Source: Prosapia bicincta (Eukaryota > Arthropoda > Insecta > Hemiptera > Cercopidae). Taken from it: DNA of 64,000 nucleotides. The notes beneath the pieces were generated by a model that had not been told where the DNA came from, did not search any database, and was given only the letters and a program-made list of their open reading frames with translations. The DNA lies in the NCBI GenBank assembly GCA_036971475.1, contig JBAIZL010000002.1, positions 227,612,643-227,676,642 on the forward strand, written 5' to 3'. Positions 26,962-40,464 of the stretch are shown here, in pieces. How positions within the stretch are numbered: position 1 is the first letter of the stretch; each line of letters begins with the position of its first letter. The translations under genes and the position numbers were made by a program.

Positions 26962-27350
26962 TAAAGTTGGTGTAACGAAACTGTAAAAGTGTGGAGTTGC
27001 TGGTTTCCTATAGGGTACTAATACGTAAGTTAGGTTATAGACAAATCATTCACCTTTTAAATCATATTTGAACTGCTGACAAACAGAACAACCAAGTTGG
27101 TGTAACGAAACTGGAAAAGTGTGGGATCGCTGGTTACCTATAGGGCACTAATACCTAAATTAGGTTGTAGACAAATCAATCTCCCTTAAAATCATATTTA
27201 CGTTTCTGGCAAACACTACAACCAAGCTGTTGTAACGAAACTGGAAAACTGTGTGGTTGCTGGATTCCTATAGGGCACTAATACGTAAATTAGGTAGTAG
27301 ACAAATCAATCTCCTTGTAAATCATATTTAAACTACTGACAAACGGAACA
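26962..27350. repeat. About 130-bp tandem repeat, three copies
   Basis: TTGGTGTAACGAAACTG-like starts occur at 26967, 27097 and 27227, each followed by CTATAGGG(C/T)ACTAATAC, AGACAAATCA and AAATCATATTT. A fourth copy begins at about 27350 and stops after AATCAAGC. The copies differ by roughly ten percent. Confidence 0.9.
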
Positions 27351-27482
27351 AATCAAGCTTGATAGGTATCAGAGAAAGAGGTGGACTTGATTTAGGATTG
27401 GCTTTCCAGAAAACTACAAATTCAATAAAGTAATACCGAGGTAAATCACAGATTTGTTGTAAAGTGTTACGTTAGACCATAG

Positions 27483-27683
27483 ATGCACCGATCTCAAACT
27501 CGGATATTTATGGAAGAGAATACTTGGATAAATACGGAACAGACAATCGATGCACCGATCTCATACTCCGATATTTATGGAAGAGAATACTTGGATAAAT
27601 ACGGAACAGACAATCGATGCACCGATCTCATACTCCGATATTTATGGAAGAGAATACTTGGATAAATACGGAAAAGACAATCG
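27483..27683. repeat. 67-bp tandem repeat, three copies
   Basis: ATGCACCGATCTCA starts at 27483, 27550 and 27617. Each copy continues TATTTATGGAAGAGAATACT and TGGATAAATACGGAA. The copies are nearly identical. The 60-codon open frame here is produced by the repeat. Confidence 0.93.
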
Positions 27684-30600
27684 AAGGAAATATTATGGAT
27701 GTTAAATTTTGGACGGTAATTAATATTGGACAGTAGCAGAAAGTTATATAGATTTTCAGACTTTTACACGCATTCATCGACTCATTGAATTCAGTCCTAC
27801 GAGCTTTCTATGAATATCAGTTTTTAACTTTCAGGCAAGGTAATTAACTTATAGGGTAATTAACAGCTCTAAAAACTGTGCAATCTTTTCGTCTCATTTT
27901 AGACATTTTAGATTCTTAGAATATTTGTTGGCAGTGTCACTCTCATTTCTTCATGCTACACTTATTCAGTTTTAAACGATTTAAAAATTGTTTCTGAATA
28001 AGGAGTAGTTTTTAAGTAGTGTAATATATTTATGATAACCAAATGTGAATTGAAATGGCTGATTCGAAATTCATAAGAATCTTACAGCTTGGGATTTTAA
28101 ATAACATTTATTATTCAAAATCTATCAAAATCTTAGCTAACAAGGCATAACACAACTAGTTGAATGTCTGTCCTTATTTTTGTTTGACCTACAAAAATAA
28201 TCATAATTTCCAGGGACGGGTCTCTGGGTACTTTAATTCCACGTGCAATATTTATAAAGTTAAACAAAGACTCATTGAACGTTTTGGTTTTAGGGAGATC
28301 AAGTTTTGAACCAATCGGGAACCATAATTAAATATTTTAGTAGCAATTTCACCAAAACATATCATTAGTGGTACAGACACACAGAAAAATTGTTAAGCCA
28401 AAAAACTTAATAACTTATTTATTTATAACTTATGTTTAAACAATATAATAGACTCTGTTTATTGTATCGTGTAACACTCTGTATAACTTCATATTTGTTC
28501 ATAAAAAAACAAAAAGAAGAATCAAAACAAAAAAGTCGTAAAATTTTTAAATAAAAGTAATTAATTAAGAAACGATAAAACCGTCACCTCATAAATTAAA
28601 CACGAATATAATACTTAGTAACAGCCAAATAAATAGTTCAAAGTTAATAGGTCATTAAAAATTTAGTGGTAATAAAAATATAGATAAATTATTGACCCCT
28701 GATAGTGATTAGACACAATAGTAGCCGAAATAAATAGCGGTGCTGTTGTGGGAGTAAACTGAGCTATTATTTTAATTGGCGTAAATAAAATAGTGACAAG
28801 CAATAAAAACTGTTAATGGTAGAATCACTCTGTACACGTCCTCAAGGATTTTATTGCCACATTTTAATTATCCTGCTTTTATTTGAAACTTATATTTTCT
28901 TTACCTTTCATAAACGAGATTGAGAGTAAATTCTTTAAGTTAAACTCTGTCTTCGGGGTTTTCGGTTTGTTTTGTTAAAATTTGAAAGTAAAATACATTT
29001 ATTTCTTAAAAGGTATACGCAAACCGTAACGTTTCTTCATTGCCTATGAAATTACCGTAGAAATTCAGGTACAATTTGTAGTTAATCAAGATTTATGTAC
29101 GAAAAAATTAGACAAAATCAGAAATAACCAATTTGTATATTGAAATTTATGGAGTCACCTTTTTTTATTATAAAAAGGTGTAAATTTGCCAAAATAAAAG
29201 TAACAATATTAATAAACAAAAGATAATAAGAAAAAAACATGTATAAATAGTTTAAGCTTAAGTTTCTTAAAATAAAAAATGTTTTGTGTTTTATTTCAAT
29301 TAGTCAAGTGCTTTATTTAAGTAAGTTAAATCCAGGTCTATTTAGACATTCAACATAAAGGTTTAAGAAGTTGAACATATAACAAAATTACCCCGAAAAT
29401 GTAGTCATTATTGAAGGGGCTAAACTAAGTCTACTTGTGTCATTGTCTTTTATCTCAGGAAGAATAATGTCTGAGAGATCCGATTTAGAGGGACAGATAC
29501 TTGGGAAATGAGAACCCTACACACACGCGCGCGCTTTCACGCGAAAACACGAGGCGGCATATCTACCATTTCAGTTTATTCCTTTTATCTTTCCTTAACT
29601 CGATTTTATAGAAATTCTACCATCCTGGATAGTGAAGATCAAGTAATGCTTTTTAATTTACAGATATACTATCCAGACCTTATAGCTGAGAGCCTAATCA
29701 TTTCTAATTGTTGTTATTTTTGTATTCATACATGCAATACTCTCGGTGTAAATATTGTGGAGTATGAGACTAAAGCTTCATACCCAGTAATATTCAAGCA
29801 GGTGCAGCCTACGAGACTGCTAAAGTTTCAACTTCTTGCAAAACGTGTTTCCAAAATCATTAAACAATTCTTGGTTAGACAGGCGATATTTGGACTTATA
29901 GATTTTTATTTTAGCGTTAATTATAGACTATTGTAGCCGGGAATGTTTATGTTTCAATCGTTTGCTTTTTATTTTGGTTAGATGTATTTTATGTTTTCAA
30001 CGTATTTAAGATAATGCTTAATCTGAATAACAGCTTAATCTGGAATAATAAAACAAAGAAAAGGAATTATCTATCGCTATTAGAAAAAGGGTGTTCCTGA
30101 TTTAAGAAGGATATGAAATTGTAAAATTAATAAGAACTAAGGAAAGCCTGGTAATGTAAGTAAGGGATAGACATAGCGACATCACAAAGTCATAATAGCA
30201 TACTTGAAATAGGAATACTCTCCTCCGGATTTAATAGAGGTGTCCACCCATAACTCGGGAATATTTTCAAAATTAACTCATTTTTACATTATTATTTCGG
30301 ACAATCAAGGTTTATTTTTGGTGATAGAGTTCGACAACTTTTGTATTATATAATATTGTTGTACTTTTTTTAAAATAAACATTTTTTATTTTTAATAAAC
30401 TTGTATACCAAATGTTTATGTAATTTTATCCATCTAATTTAATTTATTTATTTGTATTGTCCATCTAAAAAAATATAATCAAGCATTTTTTTATCAGTGA
30501 ATTTTTTGATGAAATTTTCTTTCAGTGAAGAAGTCTCAAATTATTAGTTCATACTTTAACCGGAAGTAAAGGACTTTTCTAATAAAAAAAAGGTTCTGGA

Positions 30601-32794
30601 TAGTCCACCATTAGCATTAGCGAGACTATCACTATATTCTTTTGATGCCTTGGACCTACAAGATCACAAAGCAATGTGGGAAATATATTGGGTGCTTTTA
30701 AATTAACCTAAAATTCTGTAGCAGTTATAATTACATTTCATTTTTTTTTTTTTAATTTACCGTATTATTGTATTCATTGATCAAATTAAACGAACAAACC
30801 AAGAGCAGAAACTAAACACTTTAACGTAACACGGAACTTAATAATTACAAAAAAGGTTCTGCAAGATTTACAAACTTGTGCCACTCCTAGCTTAGCCAAT
30901 CAACAAATAGTTGATGCGTTCAAACACCTCTATATTCCAATATTTGAGAAAGCTACGTAAACAAGATAGGTTTACAGAATATTGTAAGTTTATTCATCTT
31001 TTATTGTTACTTCAGGAGAGCAAGATCAGAATTAAAGAGTTATTTTCGCCTATATTACTACATTCCCACTACCCATTCTCAAAATATATGTACAATATTT
31101 ATTTTTTGCTTTAATTTTGTTTTAGAAGTAATTATTTTCTTAGTGTAATATCTAATTCGTAAATGTATTAATTTTGTTTATTCGTATTTCATTATTGTCG
31201 TTAACTGCTACATACGTTGTTTAAATTTTACCGTCATAACCAAACAAATAAAATGTATTTCTGGGAACACTTTTAAGCCATTTGTCTCTTGGGTCGTTTC
31301 CTAGATTAAATCTGACCAAAACTGGGTGAGTTGAAATGTAACTCAAAATTAGCATTTACGTAAGATTGACTAACATTTTACAGCATTCATTGTATTGCAT
31401 TTATTAAAAATTCTATACCTATGTTAAACTTGTTTACTGATATTGAATAAAAAAAGGATTAATTATTATTATTAAGTTTTAATCAATAGAAATTATTTAG
31501 GGATACTTTAATGTATTCGTATAAAGAATAATAATCATGAAATATTCGAAATGTCAAAGAGATGTGTTAGTTTTTAACGTAATATGAATTATCCTAAACT
31601 TATACTTTTATACGGACTTGACTCTGCAAGAAATCTACGGGTATGCTTACCTAAAAATAAATCATTTCTAGATAAAAGTTTATGCAAAAGTCTGGATTTC
31701 CTCGAGTTAACAATCAAATTCAAATTATATATACAACACTTTGATTCTCAATTATAAGAAAAATTATACACAATTTATAAAATTATTAATAGTCAAATTT
31801 ATATTTCAAATTTGTTTAAAAAATACTAAATAGTATTCGTCTTTTAACAATATTTTTGTACAGTTTTTATTTGTAAAATATAAAACTTTACAATTTGACA
31901 ATGAGTAATAATAAATAATCATATGTACACTAAACGAATACTCATAAATGCACTATATCTTGTTTTGGGAAATAAGTATTTAGTGACTTAAGTGTCAGTA
32001 CTTCACTTGTTTGAATAGAATACTTTATTATAGCACAAGATATAGGCTATGTGAAATCCTTGATGAGTAATGTAACATATGATATAGAAATATATGAGAA
32101 ATATGGTAAGAAAACCTTCACGAAGACTAACTTTACAATGTAAGTGAGTTACATTAGGTACCAGTTAAACTCTTGGTGAGAGAAGAAACGTAGAGCCTAA
32201 ACGCCTAACAGGGGCATATGTGACAAATATGGTTAGATATAGTTTTACAAAGCAAGTAACGTCCAGTGTCTGTTCACTAGTAAAACATTTACCATGAAAA
32301 TAAATCAATAATATAGATCTTGGTAGATTTAGCCACCTCGAGTTCAGAGGAGGTTTGAACTCTTAGACTTGGGTGCTTGGAGAAGTAAAGACGTTTTGAA
32401 ATTTAGTTAGTTTTTCATTTAAATGTGAAATTTCGGCTAAATGATGTGAAACGTAACACATACTAAATTTTTGCAATATACATATTAAACTTTTACGGCG
32501 TAGCTTTGTAAAGAGGCTACAAATCCATTTAGTGTCTTTTAAAACCAGGTTGAATACTGTAAGGTGTAAGGTGAGAACATATCAGAGGTATCGTCAGACT
32601 TGTTATTTATAAAAGGTCTAAATTATGTAACCTAACTGACTATGGAAGGCTGATTCACAAAAAGTACAAGATGAAATATTTTAAAATTATGATAAGATAT
32701 ATCGGACTAAGAAAAGTTAAAATGGAGATGCAGGGAATAATAATTTGATATAAGCTACAAAACATAGCCTATAACACATGACGAATGATAAAAT
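27684..32794. other. Intronic AT-rich stretch
   Basis: No supported gene. The longest non-repeat frame of the window, 142 codons at 29508-29936 on the plus strand, lies here. It has no recognisable domain, and I treat it as chance. No tandem array was seen. Confidence 0.5.
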
Positions 32795-32800
32795 ATATAT

Positions 32801-32849
<49 letters not shown>

Positions 32850-32958
32850 TTTAAAACATCATAGGTTATTCAAATACAAGAATATTTATTAATTTATATT
32901 CATTTCCCTTGTATTTGAATAACCTATGTTGTTTTAAATTAGTAAACAAGAAAACGTG

Positions 32959-33040
<82 letters not shown>
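32795..33040. mobile_element. TA-flanked inverted-repeat element without core (copy B)
   Basis: Two TA tracts (32795-32842 and 32960-33038) bracket an inverted repeat. The left arm, 32851-32885, reads as the reverse complement of the right arm, 32907-32941 (CTTGTATTTGAATAACCTAT then GTTGTTTTAAATT), with one or two mismatches. The right arm and its continuation AAACAAGAAAACGT match copy A at 4434-4481. The segment that would carry the hammerhead-like core is missing from the short centre. This looks like an internally deleted inverted dimer of the same family. Confidence 0.65.
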
Positions 33041-33044
<4 letters not shown>

Positions 33045-35632
33045 ATAACAATATTATATATTCCGTATTTTTTACTTATTCAAACTTCAAAGTAAAAGGC
33101 AATAAATGTAAACCAATCTTACTAAGGGTCTTATGAAATTTAATAAAGTTTTTAGTAACAAACATTGTTTATAAGGTACACTAATAACTTCAGATGATGA
33201 ATATTTCCGCTACCTACATATACTTCCGAATGGACCTTCTCAAACTTAACTTACATCAATAAGGGCTGCTTGCCAAGTTCCGACTAAAAGGGGAGACAGA
33301 TATTTGTCTCCAGAGGGTTGGAGCTCACCCCTAACTAATAAGTCAAGGACAAGCCCATGCCATCTAACGGAGAATTATGAACTACTGTTAGGTTTATATT
33401 CCAATAGCATAAGACTTTATAATGATAATAATAACAAGTTATTAGTGAAGAAAAGCTAATTATTTTTTAATTTCATTCCGCGTTAATTACAAGGACTAAT
33501 AATTAAAATATTTAATTTTTATTACGTTTTTTTACACTTTTTCGGAGATTAAGTTCATTATAAGTGTTAATTCATAAATAAAGTTATAGAAGTTGCATCT
33601 AATTCCCTGATACATTCAACAGAGTAGAACTAATGGTTTATATGCCCTAACATCTAAAGTACAATTTATGCCACGGTGTATAATTATCAATCAAATACTT
33701 CAATTAAAATTGTATACTTAATTTATAAAATATTACTTTAAATCAAGCATAAATCTTATATCGATTTCTTACATTTTGTAATATAGGACCTACACACTTA
33801 TTTCCCATTAAAATTACCATCGTATTTAAGACTTACTTTTTCTTTCCATGTCTAACTATACAACAAACAAATATAGGCTTAACCGCTCCAAAATATTTCA
33901 TGAAATCAGTTATCAATTGTATTTGACAGTTGTTTATCGAATGCTTCAATGGTTATATAAGTACTTCAATATTTTTACAGCCTACTGATTTATACAAAAG
34001 ATTTTTAAAGAATAGTTTAAAGTTAATTTTCCTCCTAAATATTAGCTTTTCCTCTATCAAGTTTAACAATCATTGTGTACCTGTTTGTAAGGGCACGGGC
34101 AAAGTATTTATTTTTGGCTATGATAATCATTGACGTACAGTTAGTACCTGGGACTTAAAGTCACCAGTGTTTTAATACAAACAAACAAACGTACAGAGAT
34201 GAACAGCTTTTAAGTCTAAACTAAGAGAAACCATATAGAAGAACAAATTGATTTAAATCAGCATTTAAATCAAAGTAGGAGTAAGGCACTTGTTATTTAA
34301 TTTAATGACTAAAAGAAGTTATATTAAAAAAATGTTGACGATAGAATTTTTAATAAAATCAAATTCTCTGGTTATTTTTTCGAATCCATAAAGTTTTGGA
34401 TAATATTAGATTCTACTAAAGACTGTAGAGGATAAAAAGCACAGATTGTACTTAAAATCAAGATGTATAGATTTTACAAATATTTACCAAAAAGAACTAT
34501 TGACAGTTTTTAATTATGATATTTATTAGTTGAATATATAATTTGTGAATATATTTCACTATAATAACAATTTCTTGACATTTGCTCTACGCAATATCTG
34601 TACTATGATCATATGTTTCTTATTTTTAATATAAATTAATGCTTTCTGTAGATATAAACTATTAAAAGAATCCTTTCATTACATACGAATAGAGTAAATG
34701 ATTAACCTCATACTATAATGGGTTAACATATATTTGCCTCTTTTTTAGAATATTTTCCCACTAGGCTCAAATGGGAAATTGGGTTTTAAAATCGTCTAAT
34801 TTTTATTACAACGAAAAATTGGCCCACTTTAGAGATGACACCTTTTACAACAATTTTTGACAGAACATTTTGAAACAAAACAGATGGTTGATAACTCTCT
34901 TTTTTCGAAGGGTAAATATAAAATCCTTGACCACTAAAGGCCATTGATCAGGAAGATGTCAAGTGATGGAATACAGATCAAAAATCCAGAAAATAATCGC
35001 AAATATTCAGATATTTCACAAAAGATAAGAAAATAAATCGAAAACCAGTTATTAAGAAGCATCAGAGACGTGTAAGCGTCGTTGTAAAAAAGTATAAATA
35101 AATCTCTTTCAATAAGGCGAAGTCCCAGACAGAAACTATACTATTTTTTTTTAACGTCTGTTAATAACTATTAATTTTTTATATAGGCTAATGACAGATC
35201 TCAGACAGTTATTAATGATTTTTTATTTCCTATATTTAGACCTAAAATTACTAGTTTCACCCAAAATAATGTGTAGATATGTTTATTTACTTGACACTCT
35301 ACTTGCCTACAGGTAATTTGGGGTTGATAATTAGCCCCGCACTTCTAATTTCCACGCATCCTATTGATATTGGCCTATAGTATCTCTCACGTATGTTACC
35401 TTATGTATAAAATGATGTGATGAATAATACACCTTTTACACTGTGCAATATGAGCATTCCATTTATCCCGCGTAATAAAGTTAGATTGTTTCTGTTTAGT
35501 AAGAAGTAAAGACTGTTTTCAAACTTTTTTGTAACATATCCTATAATTTTGAAATTTTCTCATTCTCTGGTCAGCGGTCTTGTCAGATATCATCCAAAGT
35601 ATCACCTTCATCTCAAACTTAATAATAATCAT

Positions 35633-35635
<3 letters not shown>
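33041..35635. other. Intronic AT-rich stretch
   Basis: No gene or repeat array recognised. Confidence 0.5.
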
Positions 35636-35688
<53 letters not shown>

Positions 35689-35970
35689 TATGGTGATATG
35701 TTTTCTTGTAATATAGTTAATAAATTAAAAATATTTCATAAACAAGAATACTTTTAATGAATATATTTATTCAAAGCTTTTCGCCGATAAAATAGTATCA
35801 GCATCTTCAGGAAAATAATTATCTAATAAAATACTTTTACAAAATATTTTGTAAAAGTATTTTATTAGATAATTATTTTCCTGAAGATGCTGATACTATT
35901 TTATCGGCGAAAAGCTTTGAATAAATATATTCATTAAAAGTATTCTTGTTTAGGAAATATTTTAATTTAT

Positions 35971-36019
<49 letters not shown>
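35636..36019. mobile_element. TA-flanked inverted-dimer element with hammerhead-like core (copy C)
   Basis: Nearly perfect inverted repeats of about 128 bp (35718-35845 and 35846-35973, centre AAAATATTTT) are bracketed by TA tracts at 35636-35684 and 35974-36019. Each arm carries CTGAAGA, one T, a 7-bp stem GCTGATA/TATCGGC (one G-T pair), then GAAA, AAGCTT and T; right-arm core 35881-35919. No coding capacity. The arrangement, head-to-head copies joined upstream of the core, recurs in copies D and E. It may derive from a Penelope-like element, a group known to carry hammerheads; this is inference. Confidence 0.75.
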
Positions 36020-36021
<2 letters not shown>

Positions 36022-39000
36022 AAAATAGATATTTTTGTTACAAAACAATTTTTTAAAATAAATTCGAAACTTTTTTAAAAAACTAAATTTATAATTAATT
36101 AGATTTTGTATTCATTTGTTGCTTGGATATCTATCATTCACAAATTATATTTTCGTTATTGTAGGCTATATTTTGTTTTACAATTTTCTAATTGATAGAA
36201 TGATTTGTTTTTATACGTAAAGACTACTTTGGTTTGTACTTTGGTTTACTATTTCAAGTAAGTGGATTAACAGTAGAAGTTACAGCAAATTACCACTGAC
36301 TTAAAATTTAAAGAAATGATGTATTTATTAATACGTAGATTTAAATAAAGAAAGAGGCTAAAATGAAATTGTATGGAGACTATAAATTCTCCAATGTGTA
36401 TGAAACAAATTGTGTTAAAACATTTTTGGAAAATAAATTTGGAATAAAAACTATACTCTTTTTTAACCTAAATGCTCTGTTTAAATGAGCATCGTACAAT
36501 GTGTCTTTCTATTCAGAAGGAACCTATACAAGCTGTTCCCATTAGCCACATCTGCTCTCCCAGACCATCTTTCTTGCAGCCTACTGAACCGATCTCTTTA
36601 TTCTTGCATGGTATTAAGCACTAATCTAACGTTTTGAATAACTATGTATCTCCATAAATGTTATTTAGCTTAGTTTGTTTATTTATAGTGTTTCCTATGG
36701 TTGTAACCGTGTTCCTACAGAGTTCTTTGGTTCACCCAAAAGTAAATAATTTCCATCATACTATGAATTAATTACTTTTAAGGTAAATTTTATACGATGT
36801 AACAAATAAAAATGTATTCCGCCAGACATGATTGAGCCCAACCTTAGTTGACAGATGGAGATAAAGTGGATCGAGGCGAGGGACTTTATTTTGTTAAACA
36901 CCATTTTTCCTATACCGCGTTTTAATTACGTTTACATCATTTTTCTAAGCGGACTGTTCTATTTTTCTCATGAAACATTTTTTGATTAAAAGGCTATAAA
37001 TAGGAAAACAACTAGGTTGTTGACAGATATTAGGCCCACTTTATTTATTCTTATTTCTTGATAGTTTTGGTCTGTTCTAATATTCTGAGTTACTTCAAAT
37101 ACTTATAATTTCTATTGGTAATTTATGTGTAAAAAACCTAAAACACCAAGGTGAATAAAACTACATTATTGAAGATGGGAGCACAGACAAAACTTTAGAC
37201 TATTTAAATAATCTTGCACTTTTCTTTTTTTTAAATTTAAGTTGAATGGAATCCTGAATATATATGGTGAATTAAAAAAGTCAAAGAAGAAACCAGTATA
37301 GAATAACAAAACTAATCTGCTCTTGAAAAGTTTGAAGAATCATTTCATATTAAAACATAGTTTTTGTCACTTTTTAAATACATAGTCCTTAATGTATTTC
37401 AAAAACGTGTATTTCACCCATAAAATGAGTCGTTGATAGCATAATTAGCAAATCAAACGATTCAAAGGTTATATTTTTAGGAAGTCCAACAGCTGTTTGA
37501 ATAATATGATTGTCTAAGTGTTAATATTCGAAGGGTGAAGATTCTTTACGCCACTTGTAAAGATCTTAGTTATGCTATCGCGATTCTTGAATAGTTTTAT
37601 CTACATGTCTATCAGCTAATTACTTGTGGCAAACCATAGGATGATGTTAGCGAATCAAGATCTTCACAGCTGCTGTAGTGCCTATAGACTTACAAGGATG
37701 TCCAATACGCCCATATCTCTGGTACCTCGGAACGGTTTATAAAGTAGCAAAAAGTAACAATTTTAAGGTTTAATCTTTCTTCGAAATTCAAAGTAATAAT
37801 GTGATTAAAAAATAAGCTAGACCAAATACTTGTATCTTTACCTACATAACGTTTGAACAAGATAAGATTAAACACTGTCACTTTTGATTTACATAAAAAG
37901 AAAAGCGTTAGCAGGTATTTCTTAAAACTTGCCGCATCTTGGTTGTTTGTGTTAAAAGTTTTTTGCTTTAAATTAAGTAAATTTCGATGGGGAAATTAAT
38001 TTTTCATACGATTCCACTTCATAAAAATCCACTGTACTAACTTACCCGGTAGTAAGTAGACAACTTTGTATTACTCCGGTAGAGAGTAGGTTTGCTTTAG
38101 AGAAGCAGTCACGTTAGCCATAATAGTTTATCTTCACTACAAGCTCTAGAAGCTTACTACACCCTTTCATCAGTGATACATTTATTCAACTTCAACTTCA
38201 ATTTGTTTTTGTTTTAAGATATGTTACGGATAGAAATCTCCTAATTATTGGGATACAGATCCTATCTACTTCAAGGATACGAGCCTATACAAATGGTGTA
38301 TGATCCCTCTATTTTTTAACTTCAGGGGAATTTATATTCACCCTTAATCAAACAGGTTAGTCAGCTGTGGCGACCTCACCAAAATTATATATTTTTGTAC
38401 AAGAGTTGTTCAACCTAATTTTGTTTTGTATAGGGAAATTTTATGAATTGGGATTGGTATAGCCTATAATTTATAAAAATAATATGAAAAACCTAAATTT
38501 TACACTCTGCTTAGTTAAATACACAGGTAATAGGCCTAAGTATTACAACACAAGGTGTTGTTGAACAAAAAATTAATATGACTCATTTTGCTTTTAAGTT
38601 AGTCATTGTAAAAAGGTAAAAACGTTAAGTGGCAGTTATCATGACTAGGTTACTGGTAAGAGAGTAGGCTACTGTGGCGACCGCACTAAAATTAGAAAGT
38701 AGTTATTAATGTAAACAGATAGGTTTGTGGAGGTGTGAAGAAAGAGCTAAGCACATACAAGAACAAAAACAAAAGATTTACCTGCTCAATAGGGAGGGGG
38801 TGCAACATATGTTGTTTGGGTTTACCAGAAATTTCTCTAGTAGGGTTTTGAAGTGTTGCTATCGTAACCCGGGATAAAGTGAAGTATTAAGTGGCCGCCC
38901 TTTGCCCTCCTATTCTTAATATAAGTACAGTAAAAATATGAATAAAGATAATTTACCAGTAAACGATAGTGTATTTGATAATACGAAATAACTACCTTAG

Positions 39001-39289
39001 TTCCCAAAGAACAATTAGTAAATATCTTAAGACTAAAACTAAAGAAGTACTAAACAATTTTTAAATTCGTCTAATCAGTGGTATTAGTTTACCTAAGAAG
39101 AGTTTGAAAGAAATGAATGGCAAATCCGGAAGTTTACGCAACACCTATTTTATTTAACCGCCAAGCATTTACTCGTATACTTTAATCTAAATACATTTAC
39201 ACAAATTGCACACTTTCTCGTAGATTTTCATCCCCAGACATGTTTCGGCATTTAAAAACAACTGATAAAACTGGATCGGCCGATTAAAA
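36020..39289. other. Intronic AT-rich stretch
   Basis: A short dispersed duplicate, CTGTGGCGACC(T/G)CACCAAAATTA-like, occurs at about 38366-38390 and 38670-38695. Otherwise nothing recognised. Confidence 0.45.
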
Positions 39290-39530
39290 GGCGGGAGGAA
39301 TAGTACGCTCGGTTTTTATGCAAATTGATCTGAATGCCACAATAACCAGAGATCGTGTCTGGAAAGTAAATTGTTGGACTCGAGTGTACAAAAGTACGCG
39401 GTACTAAAGTGTTGCCAACGTGACTAAACCAGTTCCCTCTCCCACCTGCTCCGTTGCCAACCTAACAAAACTTGATTTACATTCCGCACAGCTGCTCGGT
39501 GCCGAGTGTTACCCTGAAACAAATGTAATA
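39290..39530. promoter_or_regulatory. GC-richer intronic island, candidate regulatory element
   Basis: About 240 bases with balanced composition and no repeats inside a strongly AT-rich intron. It holds a palindromic TCGGCCGA (39277-39284, just before), TTTTTATGC (Cdx/Abd-B-like), two GTTGCCAAC palindromes (39412 and 39454) and CAGCTG (39490). No splice-flanked coding frame was evident. Conserved Hox enhancers often look like this, but only cross-species comparison can show it. Confidence 0.3.
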
Positions 39531-39840
39531 CTTTGGCAAAATGTATTTATATTGAGGATGTGACAATGTTTGGCAAAAAATGAATGACGTAGATCTTTTC
39601 ATTTTGTTTTGATACATATTTTATAAATTACTGATATGTAATAGGCCTATGTGCCTTTCGTAGAATTATTCTAATAGGTGCAAATATAAAACACATTTAA
39701 AATATAAATATTGAAAAAAAAATTTAATGCCATTTAGTTGCAACATTATCATATTATTACCGTAAAATTATAGAATTTTTTAACTATTAAATATTCCCTT
39801 TATTAAAATAGATTATTTTTTAAACAGATGTACAGCGAAA

Positions 39841-39910
39841 AATTAGGACACTGATGATGAAAAATTTTCCGAAATGTTTCAATAAAGTCAAAGTGTTTTT
39901 CTTTTACTAT
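39841..39910 (+). other. Isolated hammerhead-like core (copy F)
   Basis: CTGATGA (39851-39857), T, a weak GAAAA/TTTTC hairpin, then CGAAATGTTTCAAT. This fits the order seen in copies A, C, D and E, but the stem is AT-only and its loop would be too small. It could be a decayed copy or chance. Confidence 0.3.
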
Positions 39911-40464
39911 TTATGTTATCTATTTTCAAAGACATATTAAAAAGGCCTATTGTAACATAACGCAAAGCTCTTTCTAGTCCTATATCCTTACATTGTCTTG
40001 AATTTTGCTACATCTCGTTTGAGACATGGAAAACTTTTGAACGAGTGTTGAGATATTTTCACTTGGAAAATCTACCAATTGAGAAAGAACTTTGGAGGTT
40101 TTATTGACATTGAATATAAAAAGTTCCTCGTGCAGTATAAAAAGGCCGAAATTCGAATTATTCCATAAAAGGTTTGTTCACTAAGACCGTTTGAAAATAA
40201 ATTTTATTTAAAAGCTAAATAATATTTTTTTTATATCACTGAAATTTAAACTTAATTAAATTGAAAGAGTTAAAGTTTGATTATTTCATGCTGCCACTGA
40301 TACAAATAAGTTGTTGAAGTAAAGTATGCAGTCTACATGCGTTTTCAGTGTAACCTTTCCAATTTATAGGTGATAAAGATGGTCTGATTATATTAAAGTT
40401 TATTTTTATATAAAAGTAAATAATGTTGAAACGACAACAACTTAAAGCAACTGTGGCGTAAATG

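Noticed and set aside
29508..29936. 142-codon plus-strand frame
   Set aside because: No domain, no splice-site support, AT-driven composition with Phe/Ile/Leu/Tyr excess; chance frame in an intron.
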